Assembly: GCA_963978895.1 (NCBI GenBank)
Contig: OZ022247.1
Coordinates: 11,692,472 to 11,756,471 of the forward strand
From: Erpobdella octoculata
Lineage: Eukaryota > Annelida > Clitellata > Hirudinida > Erpobdellidae
Length of the DNA: 64,000 nucleotides
Direction of reading: 5' to 3'
Below are positions 37,518-53,810 of the stretch, piece by piece. The notes beneath the pieces are model-generated. The model was given only the letters and a program-made list of their open reading frames with translations. It did no database searches and had not been told where the DNA came from. Position 1 is the first letter of the stretch. Every line of letters starts with the position of its first letter. The translations under genes and the position numbers were made by a program.

Positions 37518-38796
37518 TTAGTTTATATTTCTGGAGATGAATCACAATTTCATTTTTGATCATTTTTTTCATAATTTTGCAAACAATACTAATACTTATT
37601 CGAATTAAGTGATATTATGTACAACTATAAAAAGGATTTTTAATAATATATACACATTTATTTACAGAACATATATATGAACAATATTTTATATAATTCT
37701 AGATATGGGCATAGAGACATATAGTTTGCGCCCATCATTTCCTTTTATGTTATGTTATGTTATGTTATGTAAGGCTAACTAGTAAATAAGAGGAAACTGT
37801 ATTCAGTTGATTAACTTTTGAATTGTAGAGAAAATCAGTATTTCTATTATGAATTTTATGGCTTCATCATCCCAAAGCAAATCAAAAACCAATTTAATGG
37901 AAAAAATTACGAACTAACATAATTTGCATCCAAAAGATCTACCGGTATGAATTCTGATCCAGTTGTGGTGGACAACTTTGGCGCGTTTATTGTTTTGAAG
38001 TTTTACTATTAACTTTTATAATATCATCCTCTGTTTATGTTGGTAATTTTTTCTCTCCAGTTCTATAGATATTACTGCTTTTCATTCATATTTGACATTT
38101 TCAGGACCGCTACAGATTTTATCATTATAACACTTATTACTTCTGCCTAACCAAAACAGACTTGTTTTAATTATTTGTATAGTTAAATAATATAATTTTT
38201 AAAAGTTTATTTGAGCTATTGTTTTTTTATATTTTTTTAAAATAAACTGTTTGAATTTGGCATGATCCTAGAGTCACGCAGGCTTATTTCAGTGTGGATC
38301 ACAAGCAGCTTATGTTACTTTTTAAGGCTAAAAAATTTGATCTATGTATACAATTTTTTTTATGTTTTCCCCATTTTACCTCAACACACCACAAATCATA
38401 ATTTTGTTTTTATTATTTAATATTACAGCACTACCGGTCTTAAGGGGTTAAATTAACAAGACAACATGTTTATTTGTATTGCTTTTTCAACTTTGAAGCA
38501 TAATATCATTCACGCAGATATGAAGACTCCACAACATTTTTCATCAGTGCAAATCTTTTTGTGTGAAACAGTAGCGTTAAAAAGATTCAAATTCAAAATC
38601 GAAAGACAAATCAAATCGGTGCTAGTTTCGCATATCGGCTTCAATAGTAGCCTCAATAGTCTAAACATATTTCGGGACAGCTAAAAAACTCTAACGTCCA
38701 GTATTATTTCAACAAAAATTCTAATTATAACGTCAAATGACAAAAGGATTAATGTGAAATGTGAAGTGATGGCTAGAGGGGAAGACAAAAGTCAAA
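37518..38796. other. Unassigned spacer 3' of the cysteine-rich gene
   Basis: AT-rich DNA with a short (TTATG)n run at about 37746-37770. It should contain the 3' UTR of the minus-strand gene that stops at 38797. No other gene or element was recognised. Confidence 0.5.
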
Positions 38797-41700
38797 TTAG
38801 GTTGAAAGAAAAACTAAGAAATTAAACGGATAATACAAAGATAAAAAAAATAATAATTTCACCAAAACTAGAGACTTCGTCAAGTAGGTCGATTCAACAG
38901 AAGAGGGAATTACAACCTGTTTATGAGTCGGTTTAATGTGCTCTGCTGTTGGACATATGCACGTTTGATATGATGGACCAGCACTGGGTGTGGCTCTGGC
39001 GTTAGGGCGATACGAATCTAGCGACGATGTGTTTGTCAATACCCTAGATGATCTAGCGGACAATGTAGATTTAGTCCTGCGTGTTGTGCGAGTGAAAGTG
39101 GTTGTCCTCACTTTTGGCTTAAAGCAGACAGGAAGATGATCAAACGAGTAGTGCAGTCGTATAAGAGGGTAAATGGCATCTCGGCCTGCAGTTGAACATT
39201 CCTTCTTGGCAAATGTTTCGTAACATCTGATCAGGCCGTCAACCTGTGCGCTGAAATTGAAGTGATATGTTTTACTTAAGTCGTTTCAATACCAACAATA
39301 TCAAATTCGTCGACTTACAATGCAGCTTTGGTAATGTTTTGATCTTTAGAATGGCACTTGAGTTGATACATGTATTGGTCTGTCGGTTCTTTGCCAAAGA
39401 GTTCCCTGCAGAAAGAGGGCTCGGTTGATTTAAGGATAGCTTCTTTGAAACATTGGAGATGTTCCAAGTAAACTGCATTGGTAATTTTTATTTATCAATT
39501 CTACAAAAATAACCTGCAAAATATCCGATTAGAAAAGTTTTCTAAATGTTTAGAAGCTGTTCTAATCTATCAAGATTTTCTCATTGATATAACGCATTAT
39601 CTGTCAAGCCAGCCAGCTATGTTATTAAATCTAAAAATTTATATCTTTGTTTCCGAGAAAAAAAAATTTGTTCAAAACTTGCTTTTACAAGATGTATAAG
39701 TTAGCTTACCCACACATTTTTCACGCTGGGAAAATTTTACATTTATTTTAAACTAGCGGGGTTACCCGGCTTTGCCCGGGGTTTTTAGAAGTTTTTCTGT
39801 CGTTTTTATCTCTCGCTTTTTCTCTCTCTCGCTCCTGTTTCTTTAAATTTTGTTACGTAAACTAAATTTGAATTTGTCTACGCAATAACCTTTCATGTTC
39901 GTACATCGATACTTTTGGCCAAAGTGGTTTTTTGCTAATAAAAAATGAAATAATGAGCCGATTTTTTTAAATAGATAAACAAATTTCTTTATTATATCTG
40001 TTTTTAGTGTTTCTGTTTTTTGTTTAAAAAAACGTCAATTTGAAACTTTTCTATGGCTTATGCAAAACCGTATTTCAAATCTTTTTGAAACTCTAGTTTT
40101 AGAATTACAAAAACTCATAAGTGAACAAATTATTTGAATTAGTCTCACCGCCATCTGAATTTTCACAGATGTAAACTGCAACATCGTAATACTTCTTCCA
40201 TTCAAACGAGACTCCATATATCTGATCAATTCCTTCTGGACAACTGTCTTGTATGGGGCCAATACATTCTTCGTATTTCCTAAGAGCACTGATATAAGAA
40301 TAAAACAAAACTAGTCGTAAATTTCGAAAATTATTTCAAAAAAAGTTTCAGTCACATATTAAAAGAAAATAATACAATTTTGTATTTACTTGCACCACTC
40401 ATCAATCGATTCAGTGGAGCTTTTGATAATGGCAAGCATGGAGGAATGAAAAACAACTCGAGAGTTGAAGAAATCTTTGTAACACAGCCTCATGGCTTCA
40501 GGAAATTCCGGTGAGCAATTGAGAGAATATTCGAAGCCTTTTCAAAAACACGAAATCATGTCAAAAGAGATGTTTGGTTAAACACAAATGTTTTATTAAA
40601 TATTATATTATATTGAGTTAACTGCGCCAGTGATGTTGTTGACATGCGTTTCCTTAATTAGGATTTGTTGATGATAGGTGGTTCGAATCCGACTTGCATC
40701 TGTAACCTCCACTGATCAGACCCTGTGTCAAAATTTGTTAAGGCTTTCGGTGACAAAATATAGTCTAAGAAATCTGAACCACTATATTTTTATACCATTA
40801 TTTACTTTTTTAAAATTTAAATTTTAAAAGTTTATGAGCTAAAGTAAGTTATTTAATTAACTTATTTGCAAAACAGCCGATAAGTAGCACACTGTTATCA
40901 AGTGGATTCTCCTGAGCTTCAAAAAGGCACCTCTCGATACTTTCAACGGTGGTTGGAGGTGACGTTGTGGACATCATCGTTATTGACGGCGTGCTCGGTA
41001 TCGGGTCGGATGGGGATTGGTAGAAATTCGTCAACCACGTTTCTATGGCAACGGTGAGTCTAAAATTGGCCGGTATGCTCCCACAAGCTGACCTTACAAG
41101 TCTGTCTTCGCATGTCAGCCATTCATTTCTGTGCCTGTCCGTAACAGAACGGAGAAAACAATAAATACAACTATTTTTTAAATTATTCAAACACTGTGGA
41201 TGGTGTTTACTTGCAAGAGTCCGTTTTTAACATCATCATTATGTAGCAGCCGTTGAACAAATGGTTGTCAACTGATTGGGTTTTTAAACAACTCAAGCTG
41301 CTTAGAATCTCTGTAGTATAAAAACGTGTTACTGTAGAAAGCTTACAATTCTTGCAAATATGATTTATCTAATGCACGAGTTAAAAGTGAAATTAATATA
41401 CGTACTATCTTTCATCGACGTACAATATGGCAATATAACTGGTTGTTTACTTGTGTCTTCGAGAATATTGATATTACATTTCACGCCGAGCGTTTGATTG
41501 CAGTAATGCCATGTTCGATAAATGCTACAGATTAAAAAAACACTTTTAAATAGCTATAAATCCAAATAAATAATTATGATAACAAATAAACAATAATCAC
41601 GAATACAAATAAATAATCATGAATGCAAATAAATAATCATGAGTACAAATAAATAATCACGAATACAAATAAATAATCATGAATGCAAATAAATAATCAA

Positions 41701-42966
41701 AAATACAATTAAATAGTCATGGATACAAATAAATAATCATGATTCCCAATAAATAATCATGAATACAAATAAATAGTCATTAATACGGATAAATAATCAT
41801 GAATACAAATAAATGATCACGAATACAAATAAATAATCATGAATACACTAAATACTCATGAATACAAGTAAATAATCATGAATACAAATAAATAATCATG
41901 AATACAAATAAATAATCATGAATACAAATAAATAATCATAAATACAAATAAATAATCATGAATACAAAAAAATAATTATGAATACAAATAAATAGTCGTG
42001 GATACAAATAAATCATAAAATGAATTTGGATTAGCAGTCGATTTTTGTAATAATGCTACATTCGCTGGATTACCGCTGCCTGAAATTGCTAGACTACAGG
42101 CTGTCGTCAATCCCGCTGCGCCGCTCGTTGGCGGCATCGGCAGGTGCCAACATATTACTCCAGTTCTGCGCGACCACCATCACGTTTTGAGAATCAACGA
42201 ACGATTCTACTTTAAAGCTCTGTCTATACCCGTCTTTCAATGCCTTTGCGGGCTCGCGCCACCGTATCTGTGACGACGCATAAAACCTCTGGCTGATGAT
42301 TCTAGCTGGCTGCGTCACAGATTGTCAAAGCCCTCGACGTCTTTGTTCCGCTCACACGTACTTGCATCGGCTATCACTTTTTCGAAGTTACTGGTTCTTT
42401 AGCTCTCTTCCACACTCAGTTGAAGAATCCAGAACTCTAGCAATTTTCAAAAAAACTTGTAAAAACTCACTTATACTTTCTTATCAAGTTGTTTAACTCT
42501 GTAAAGCGTCCTTTTAATAGGCCTAATATTGTTTATCAACGGCGCTATATAAATTGTCGTTTTTGCATTACATTACATTAAAAAAATATAATCACGAATA
42601 CAAATAAATAATCATAAATATAAACAAATAACTAAGTGTATAAATAAATGATCATGAATACAGATAAATAATGATGAATTCAAATGACTAATCATAAATA
42701 GAAATAAATAATCATAAATACAAACAAATCATTAGTACAAATAAAAAATTGTTTATACAAATAAATAATATTAAATTAAAAATTACGATAATACAAATAA
42801 ACAATCATAAATAAAAACTACCAAAAAAATAAAAAAACTCACTTGCATAAAGCTTCAAAATTCTCAATTGTTGGATGTTTAAGAAAACTCTCCCTAAATT
42901 GTCCCTCTTTGAGTAGTTGCGAATTCTTATTGCATTCATTTTTTTCTAACAGAAACGCACATTCGT
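38797..42966 (-). CDS. Cysteine-rich repeat protein with probable GPI-anchor signal (5' end not found)
   Basis: Eight minus-strand exons: 42966-42843, 41524-41451, 41310-41211, 41134-40862 (or ending 40875), 40537-40390, 40288-40149, 39472-39319 and 39250-38797. All junctions keep frame except the fourth to fifth, which needs the alternative donor at 40875 or a missed exon. The family is not recognised. Three related segments carry a C-x6/7-C motif followed by helix: WLTCEDRLVRSAC, YEECIGPIQDSC, LIRCYETFAKKEC. Between them are further cysteines (GCYIMMMLKTDSC; FCRELFG). A Thr/Ser/Arg-rich stalk (TTTFTRTTRRTKSTLS) follows, and the protein ends in a hydrophobic tail (LVKLLFFLSLYYPF) like a GPI-attachment signal. 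The first exon and signal peptide lie above 42966. Role unknown; probably cell-surface. Confidence 0.7.
39754..39850 (-). mobile_element. Helitron-like family A 3' end in an intron
   Basis: Inverted copy: ACTAGCGGGGTTACCCGGCT followed by TTGCCCGGGGTTTTTAGAAG, matching the complement of the family A terminus. Only the terminal 100 bases or so remain, in the intron between exons 39472 and 40149 of the cysteine-rich gene. Confidence 0.75.
40625..40720 (+). other. tRNA-like fragment, probably a worn SINE head
   Basis: GGTGGTTCGAATCCGACT contains a good box B (GGTTCGAATCC), preceded by a weak box A-like TGCGCCAGTGATG. There is no cloverleaf I can close, so this is not called a tRNA gene. Confidence 0.35.
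41575..42829. repeat. 20-bp minisatellite (GAATACAAATAAATAATCAT)n split by a LINE
   Basis: About 22 copies run from 41575 to 42015 and about ten more degenerate ones from 42590 to 42829. Both parts have the same unit and orientation. Together they fill the first intron seen of the cysteine-rich gene, with a LINE 3' end between them. Confidence 0.9.
42020..42590 (+). mobile_element. L2-like LINE 3' end
   Basis: Reads GRCQHITPVLRDHHHVLRIN and FKALSIPVFQCLCGLAPPYL, the usual C-terminal part of L2/CR1 reverse-transcriptase proteins (HITPVLR..LHWLP..RI.FK; CLxGLAPPYL), then a frameshift to SPRRLCSAHTY. It ends GCGCTATATAAATTG, the same 3' end as at 50220 and, inverted, at 61245. Confidence 0.8.
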
Positions 42967-45599
42967 CTGAATTACAAAAATTACTTTTTAATTTAAAAAT
43001 TTTTCCCTTTATTTTTTTTAACTTTTTGTAAAACTAAATATTGAATAAACGTTGTTAAGTTTTGGATTAAATATTTTTAAAAAGTGTACAAAAAATATCT
43101 TCAACAGCGCTGATAAATTCATATGTTCTATAATGGTTCACGATAACGGACAATTTGATTGACAACTTCTAATGAAAACAGACAATGATGTAATGTTGAA
43201 TGTTAAAAAATTTAAATGCTAATAAAATGCAAATGAAATGTCAACATTGAAGCTTATCGAAGCAGAAATCTCAAAAAGAGAATAAAAATTAGACAAATAA
43301 AAATCAGAAAAATACGAAAGATTTTATAAAGAAATCATTAGAGACGTCACATTGTCATCGTTATAAGAAATAGAGGAATTAAATAAAAACTCTACTACTT
43401 GATTTTCGTTATTTGCTAATTTGTACGCAGTGGCATGACTAGGGGGCTGCTGTCCGTACCGGGTAACACCGAGTAACACCATCATATGGGGTGGCATCAA
43501 AATACAAAATATTACTATGATTGACGCCCTATATTGCTGCGCCCATTGAATTTGGAAAAAACAGCCCTCGTAGTTTCTTATTTCTTTCATTCATTGTACC
43601 TAAAAACTAAGGGGCAACCGATAAATATTATTTAATCCGAAAAAGCATCCAGCCGTAAAGTTTTCTATTATTTTTGCGATCTTCAAATTGGTTCGATCTT
43701 TGAATGAAACCAGATACTAATTTCAATTTATATTAATTTCCATCTTCCTCGTTTTCACCCCCTCCCCGTTATAAATATGTTCAGTACATTTCAGCGTCTC
43801 TGAAGCAGCAGGTATTAATTTTATGTTCCCTTTTGTCTCAGAAATAGGTTGAAGCAAATTTTTAATAACCCCAGTTGCAATCCAGAAACTTGAATCCAAA
43901 ATTTATTTTCAAGTGCATTATCACTGACATTTCCTGATATTTTAAAACTAATAAATTTAAAAAAATTATTAAAATAATTTTTAGAAAATTTCTACCAAGT
44001 GAAGAATTTCACTGGTAGAAACTTTCGTCAGGAAAGTTTCCGGAAATTTTTAACACTCCTAATGAAAAAAAAAATTGTTACTAAAAATAATAATTATTAC
44101 TGTTTTAAAACAAATCAAATACAATTAAATAAATGTTTAAATATATAAACTCAAAAAATGTCATTAAATTTTTTTTTAATAAATGAAAAGCCGGCAAATC
44201 CAGAAATATAAGGTATTTGTAAAAAAAAACCTGGTTTTACGACTCACTTGTTATATTCACTACATGCCAATTTATACACTTAAAAAAAGATTTTAGCGCT
44301 TCAGTTCAAATGGCATCCAGAGACAAGTGTCCGCCTGCTCTCCATATCTACGCTTCTGCTTATTCCATAGAACTATTTCTGTACGTGATAAAAAAAAATC
44401 AACAAAAACCCAAGCAATTTACCTTGCTAGTATTAGTATATACACTTCCTACCTATATATTACACATCTCGCCAATATCTTATTCCTAATAATCAAAATC
44501 GGTATGAATTTTTTCAAAAGTTGTATATTTTTTGGAATATACATGAACGTTGTCAATAATTCTGTTCATATTAACTTATAATTTCAAACCTCTTTTGGTA
44601 GACCGGTTCTTGTTTTGCAAAATCATCTTAAATTATAATGTAGTAAAACGAATGAATTTATTTAGTCATAAAGTGTCATAAAATGGTTTTTGCCACATGT
44701 AAGTTTGCTGTTTAAGGAAATCAACTTCCTATTGCTGCGGATTCTTTAAAGGTTTTTCAAATCCCCCATATTAACTTGTTTGCTTGAATGTTTGCAAACT
44801 TTAAAATGAAAATTAACTACTTTGTCATCATCCAATCTAGCTGAAATTTAGATCATAGGCTCGCTTTTAATTACAATGTAATAACATTTGAAAATTAAAA
44901 AAAACTCATTTATATTTTAAATCTAAAAATTAATCATTGATTGAAACAACCGCAAATCAAAAATAATTATATAAATAACTCAGAGTGATTTGTTAGATTT
45001 TTTGCTAAATACGTGGTGACTATGGGCATGCCAAGTTTTTCAAGCTTTTAAAAATTCAGCCATAATTCCAAATTAATTTTGTGGCTTTAGAATTATTAAA
45101 TACTCATTTTTCAAAAATCTTATTTGCAAGGCTTTATATTGCAATTAACCTTTTAGTTGTTCCAAACCAAATTAAATTGATGCTTACGAGGGACATTTTT
45201 ATTAAGTACGGAATTAACAGACCTTTGATCACACAATGTATAGAATGTTAAAAATATAGAAAAAAATTATGGTTTTAATAATTATAGTAATTTTAAAATG
45301 CAAGTACCTATTTGTAAATAATTTGTCTCTAAGTATTTGACAAATATAAACAATTAAACCGTAAAAAACTTTCTTTATTAAAAATCCTTTATATATTTGA
45401 GATAAAAAAATACCAGTTTAATTCAAATATTTTTCATGAAGATATAAGTCTATAATTCAAAAAACTGCATAGGTAGAAGACTACATGAAAATTATCAAAA
45501 GAAATTGTCCTGAAATTGATTTCCACATCTGAATTAGAAATTTTGTTGCGCAACAAAATTTTATAGCATAAAAATTTTCAATGTTGCAGTCAATATTTT
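42967..45599. other. Mostly unassigned spacer with repeat fragments
   Basis: The first exon of the cysteine-rich gene should be here or beyond but was not found. 43432-43570 starts CAGTGGCATGACTAGGGGGC, a hAT-type terminus; no matching right end was seen. 43984-44027 is a hairpin (TTTCTACCA / TGGTAGAAA). 44190-44260 and 44770-44960 are family D repeats. The rest is AT-rich and unrecognised. Confidence 0.5.
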
Positions 45600-46060
<461 letters not shown>

Positions 46061-46415
46061 AGAAAAATTAGTGTACACCAAACACCACTGATAAAATTCC
46101 TTTTATTGACGTCACTTGCTTGACTGCTTGAAAGTGAAAATTAATAAAGCTTCCTTCATCCAATGAACTTGAATTTTAAACATCCTCATGAATATGCATT
46201 CTATTAAATTTTTAAACTTTTTTACTTTTTTAACGTAAAAAGTTGTTTTATTTATCTTCTAAGGCTTGAGGGAAAGGACAAATCTAAAACCGTTTTTTTT
46301 TCGTTCTGTTATATTTTTCGTATGTCATTAGTAATCAAATAATAATTTATAATCAACTCTAACTTCCATTTCTAGCTGAGTTTTGAATTAAAAAAACTAA
46401 AAAACATAAAAATAA
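46061..46415. repeat. Family D repeat
   Basis: 46095-46260 has GACTGCTTGAAAGTGAAAAT and TATGCATTCTATTAAATTTT, matching other family D copies. The remainder is unassigned AT-rich sequence. Confidence 0.5.
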
Positions 46416-46705
46416 CTAGCAGTGCCCGTCGTTTTCTTTTTTTCTTTTTTATAATAGTTTATAGTCCTTTACACCAAGTGTTTTAAGACTGAAACGACTG
46501 TGTCAGAAGCACCTAAATACTTCCAGTCGCGGATCATAATTTGATCCTTTTAACTTTTCCCTCCTCCTTTGTCCAGGCTTGGGACTGGCTCGCAAAAGCA
46601 AGGCGGAGTTGAGTGCCCGTCGTGGCTTTGTTTGCTTGAAATTAGAAAATTTGAACCGTAGTGTACTGCACGGGCGATTTTTTACGGCCGGCTTGACCCG
46701 GCACG
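46416..46705 (-). mobile_element. Helitron-like family B 3' end, inverted, with a nested retroposon
   Basis: It starts CTAGCAGTGCCCGT, the complement of the family B terminus, and after an interruption continues GAAATTAGAAAATTTGAACC as in 37440-37500 inverted. The interruption (46432-46611) is a retroposon copy with target duplications. Confidence 0.8.
46432..46611 (-). mobile_element. Short retroposon with poly(A) tail and 11-bp target duplication
   Basis: AGTGCCCGTCG occurs at 46421-46431 and 46612-46622. Read on the minus strand the 180-base insert has GAGCCAGTCCCAAGCCTGGA then CAAAGGAGGAGGG near its head and AAAACACTTGGTGTAAAGGA, CTATAAACTATTATAAAAAA and an A/G-rich tail at its end. The same 3' end recurs at 51155-51206. 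Confidence 0.85.
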
Positions 46706-47462
46706 TCGACATATAGATTAAAAACTTTTTTGGAAGATCTTAGGCTTCGGTATATCTGATAGTTACTTTAATTATCACTAAAATGTTTCGTCGACTATCG
46801 AGTGGTAAAATTTCTAATAGTTAGTAAATTTAATTAACTTTGATTAATAATATCAATATAATTTTCGTGGCACGTTAAAAAGTCGTCGAAATGAAACACA
46901 AAATAGAAATTGAAAACGACAAAACAGATTAGTTGATAATTTTGCTAATTTCCATTTTTAGAAGTGCTATTGAACTTTGAATATGCTAACTTAATTAACA
47001 AAACAGCAATTTGATTCTCAAATCCAGGATGTCTGATTCCTAAGCACAATCAATAAAAAGCCTGTTTAAAATGAATATTTTGTTTGTTTGTTTGTATGTA
47101 TGTATGTATGTATGTATGTATGTATGTATGTATGTATGTATGTATGTATGTATGTATGTATGTATGTCTGTCTGCCTGTTTCTCTGTCTGTCTGTCTGTC
47201 TGTATGTACGTACGTATGTAAGTATTATGTATGTATGTATGTATGTATGTATTTATGTTTTTATGTATGTATGTATGTATGTATGTATATTTGTTTGTTT
47301 TTATAAAAATCTTAACGTTTTAACCGATCAAATTAAAAAGCGTTTTGTCTATTTTGAAGAAAACCTGCTATTAATTTTATGTTTAGCTGAATTATTTTTT
47401 TCAGGAAACCTAAAATCAATATAAATTTGCTTTATGTTTTTATTTATAACTTTTATTAAGTA
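46706..47462. repeat. Spacer with (TGTA)n array
   Basis: 47087-47290 is (TGTA)n with TGTC and TTTG variants and a short break at 47170-47225. The flanks are unassigned. Long Cys/Val/Met/Tyr frames across it come from the repeat. Confidence 0.85.
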
Positions 47463-47760
47463 CTAGCGGGGGTACCCGGCGTTGCCCGGGGTTTTTAGAG
47501 GTTTTTCTAATGCTTGTCTTTCTCGCTCCCGTTTCCTTCCCCACTTTCTCTCCCGTTCCCGCTCGTTTTCTTGCTCCCGGTCAGTTTCTCGCTTTCGGTC
47601 GCTTTTCCGCTCTTGGTCGCTTTCATGCTCACGGTCGCTTTGCCGCTCCCGGTCGCTTTCCCGCTCCCGGTCGCTTTCCCGCTCCCGGTCGGTTTCCCGC
47701 TCCCGGTCGCTTTTCCGTTCCCGTTTGCTTTCCCATTCCCGTTCATTTATGTAATGTTCC
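47463..47760 (-). mobile_element. Helitron-like family A 3' part, inverted
   Basis: CTAGCGGGGGTACCCGGCGT then TGCCCGGGGTTTTTAGAGGT is the complement of the family A terminus. It continues with CGCTCCCGGTCGCTTTCC repeats to about 47760. Arg/Ser-rich and Pro/Phe-rich frames here in several phases are artefacts. Confidence 0.85.
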
Positions 47761-49840
47761 CGTTCATAATGTTAAAAGAGAGCCAGCCAGAAAAAACAAA
47801 AATAACAAGAAAACCGTAAAAACAATTTTTTACACACTTTTACTTAACTTGACTTCTCTGTCTGTCGTCAAATTTTGCAATCAATTTTAAACTAACTTTC
47901 CAATTAGCTAGAAAATTTAAACATACCTCCAAACTAATTAATAATGCATTCTATCAAATTTTCGGATCGATTGGACAAAATTTAATTAAATAATTATTTT
48001 TGATATTTTTGTCAAACTATTTATTGTCTATGCTAATATGTTTGTGGTTTATGTAGTAAAAAAATTTTAAAAGTTTGTTTTTAAAAAATTTTGTTTTTGC
48101 TTCACTTGTTCACAAATTCCCTTATATTACATGATTTAATGCAAGTTTTTAAACGAAATTTCAAAAAATTATAAATGTAACTTATTTTATAATAATGTTT
48201 AATTTGTTGTTGCTTCAAAACATTGATAGTTATTAATTTAACTTGAAAAATAAAAAAATTTAGTAAGTTTTCAAAATTTAATAAAAAAAATTGTCTATAT
48301 TCCAAATTTCAGTTTGATTGGAAGTCGGAAAGTTTGTCTGTTTTTAGTTTCAAGGTTTGCAAACAATCAATGCAAGCAAGACAGCTGTGATTTTAATATA
48401 AAGGATATGACTGTCACATTCAAGTTGTGATTGGAAGTTCGTATGTAAAACTATGCCCAGCTAAAACTTGAATAAAAATAGTTCATTTCAATATTATCTT
48501 AGATTTTTAAGAAATAATATGTTCTCAATATAGTGTAAATACAAATTGTTCTCAATATGTTAACAAAGAAATAAGTGCAGAAAAAGCCTGAAAAAAGATG
48601 GAAAGAAAAAATAAAGAAAGAAAGAAAAAGAGAAAGCTTCTGAAAAAAATATTAATTTTGCTAGCAGGCTGCCCAATAGGTCCAATTCATTAGAAATTTC
48701 TTAAACTTTGATGAAATTGTATTTTCGAGTCATAAAATATTCAGTAGATTAAAAAAAAGCTTTTTTGCGCAAATAAATATTTAATACAATTTTATTAAAA
48801 ACTTTTTTTTTCAATTTTGATAATTTTTATATAAAGTAAAGTGTGTTTGATTGCTTATCACATTCAAACCGCTGGAGCAATTTAAACAACATTTTGCGTA
48901 GATGTAGGTTTTGTTAAGGAAAAAAAAATTTAAGCCATTAATGAAAAAAATTGGTTTATACTTTTACGTTTTAAAGTTGAAAAACACAACATAAAAAACT
49001 TGGAAAATGCCTAGTAGCCTTGCTAGTTAACCATTTAATAAATCAAATTAAACTACGTGTTATTGAATTTTTTTACCAAATTATACAAACTCTGTATTGA
49101 AAATCTCACCAGTCTTTCTTGTATAATTAAAGCTTACATGACGAACTTGCTAAGCATCGTAAAAATGTTATTTTTGCTATTTGCTGATCACAGTGGCACA
49201 CTCGTGTTCATCATCTCTCTTTTGAGCTACAAGTCTCTACAAGATTTTAATAAACTATTATAAAAAAAATTGATATCGATATTTTATGGAAAATAAAATT
49301 TAGAAAACTTTTTAACTTCTGAATTTTTTAATGTTAAACTAAATTTTCAAAAATTATTTATTATCTGGCTTGCATCTTCGTCTGGCTACTTTCAAATAAA
49401 AAAACTTTAGTGCTACAGTTTTCAGTCAAATTAAGAAACCGTAGAAGTCGTAAAAGAACCATTATTCGTAGCTAATAATTATTTCCATGGAAACGAAGAG
49501 CAAAGCTCTTCGTAGAGGATTGACTGAATTTTTGCTTGTATGAAATACTGGCTTCAAGAACATTAGCTGAATGCTTAAATTGTGTGATCACCTGGTTCGA
49601 GTCCAGGTGCAAAAAATCTCATTTTCACTCAGTCCTTCATTCATTCATCATGGATTTATTTTTAGTAGACATTACAAAGTAGCAAGACATCCAAATAATT
49701 TTTTTAATGTTTTATGTCAATAAAAAATAAAAAATATTGAATTCGGATTCAAGCAGCATATTTCACATTCCAGTCTTCAATCGGATGATTTGAAACAAAT
49801 TTTTACTTCAAACAACAATAGTACAATCTAGCCACACGCA
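47761..49840. other. Geneless AT-rich spacer with family D repeats and a tRNA-like SINE head
   Basis: 47835-47990 is a family D copy and 48280-48420 an inverted one. A GAAA-rich run lies at 48600-48640. At 49565-49620, TTAGCTGAATGCTTAAATTG then CACCTGGTTCGAGTCCAGG has box A and box B spacing of a tRNA-derived SINE. No gene was recognised. Confidence 0.5.
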
Positions 49841-50262
49841 ATTCTTGATTCTTTTATAGTTCTTTCTTTATTTTTCTTCTGCACTGGTTACCTTTTAGAC
49901 ACAGTGTGATTTTCAAAATATGTATTTTTATGTTTAAAAATAATTATTGCACTTCTCTGCCACATTTAAAAGATTTTATTATGACCACCCATAAGTTAGG
50001 TTTAAGGTCTTCTAATTTAATCACTCTTCAGCTTTCTCTGTAAAGCACTCTTTTGTTAAACGTTCGTTTTCTTACTCGGGTCCCTTTCTCTGGAATTCTT
50101 TTCCACTTTTCTTTCACTACGTTTTCGTCTTTCACTTCTTTCTACCTTGTACTGAAAACCTTCTTCTTCGGTCAGTTTGCACGTACCCGAACGCTCTTGA
50201 ACGCATCGTCGCAAAATGCGCTATATAAATTGACGCATCGATTGACTGATTGGCATAAAAAA
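49840..50262 (+). mobile_element. L2-like LINE 3' end
   Basis: Contains TCTGCACTGGTTACCTTT (the LHWLP region), CACCCATAAGTTAGGTTTA and the 3' end GCGCTATATAAATTG. It corresponds block by block to the inverted copy at 61228-62000. No intact frame. Confidence 0.75.

Positions 50263-53810
<3,548 letters not shown>

Noticed and set aside
41575..42829. CRISPR-like regularly spaced repeat
   Set aside because: The 20-bp units abut with no unique spacers, in a eukaryotic intron; this is a minisatellite.
43324..43590. 88-codon minus-strand frame
   Set aside because: It runs through a hAT-type terminus (CAGTGGCATGACTAGGGG) and has no exon-like neighbours.
47071..47424. Cys/Val/Met/Tyr repeat frame resembling a cysteine-rich peptide
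   Set aside because: Translation of the (TGTA)n array.
47482..47890. Arg/Ser-rich and Pro/Phe-rich open frames in several phases (also at 6277-6483, 14433-14684 and 35718-36048) that look like SR proteins
   Set aside because: They follow the repeated CGCTCCCGGTCGCTTTC unit of Helitron-like family A in three frames and both strands, with no start context or splice signals.
49545..49650. tRNA gene candidate at GGTTCGAGTCC
   Set aside because: Box B is good but the acceptor and anticodon arms cannot be paired; a worn tRNA-derived SINE explains it better.
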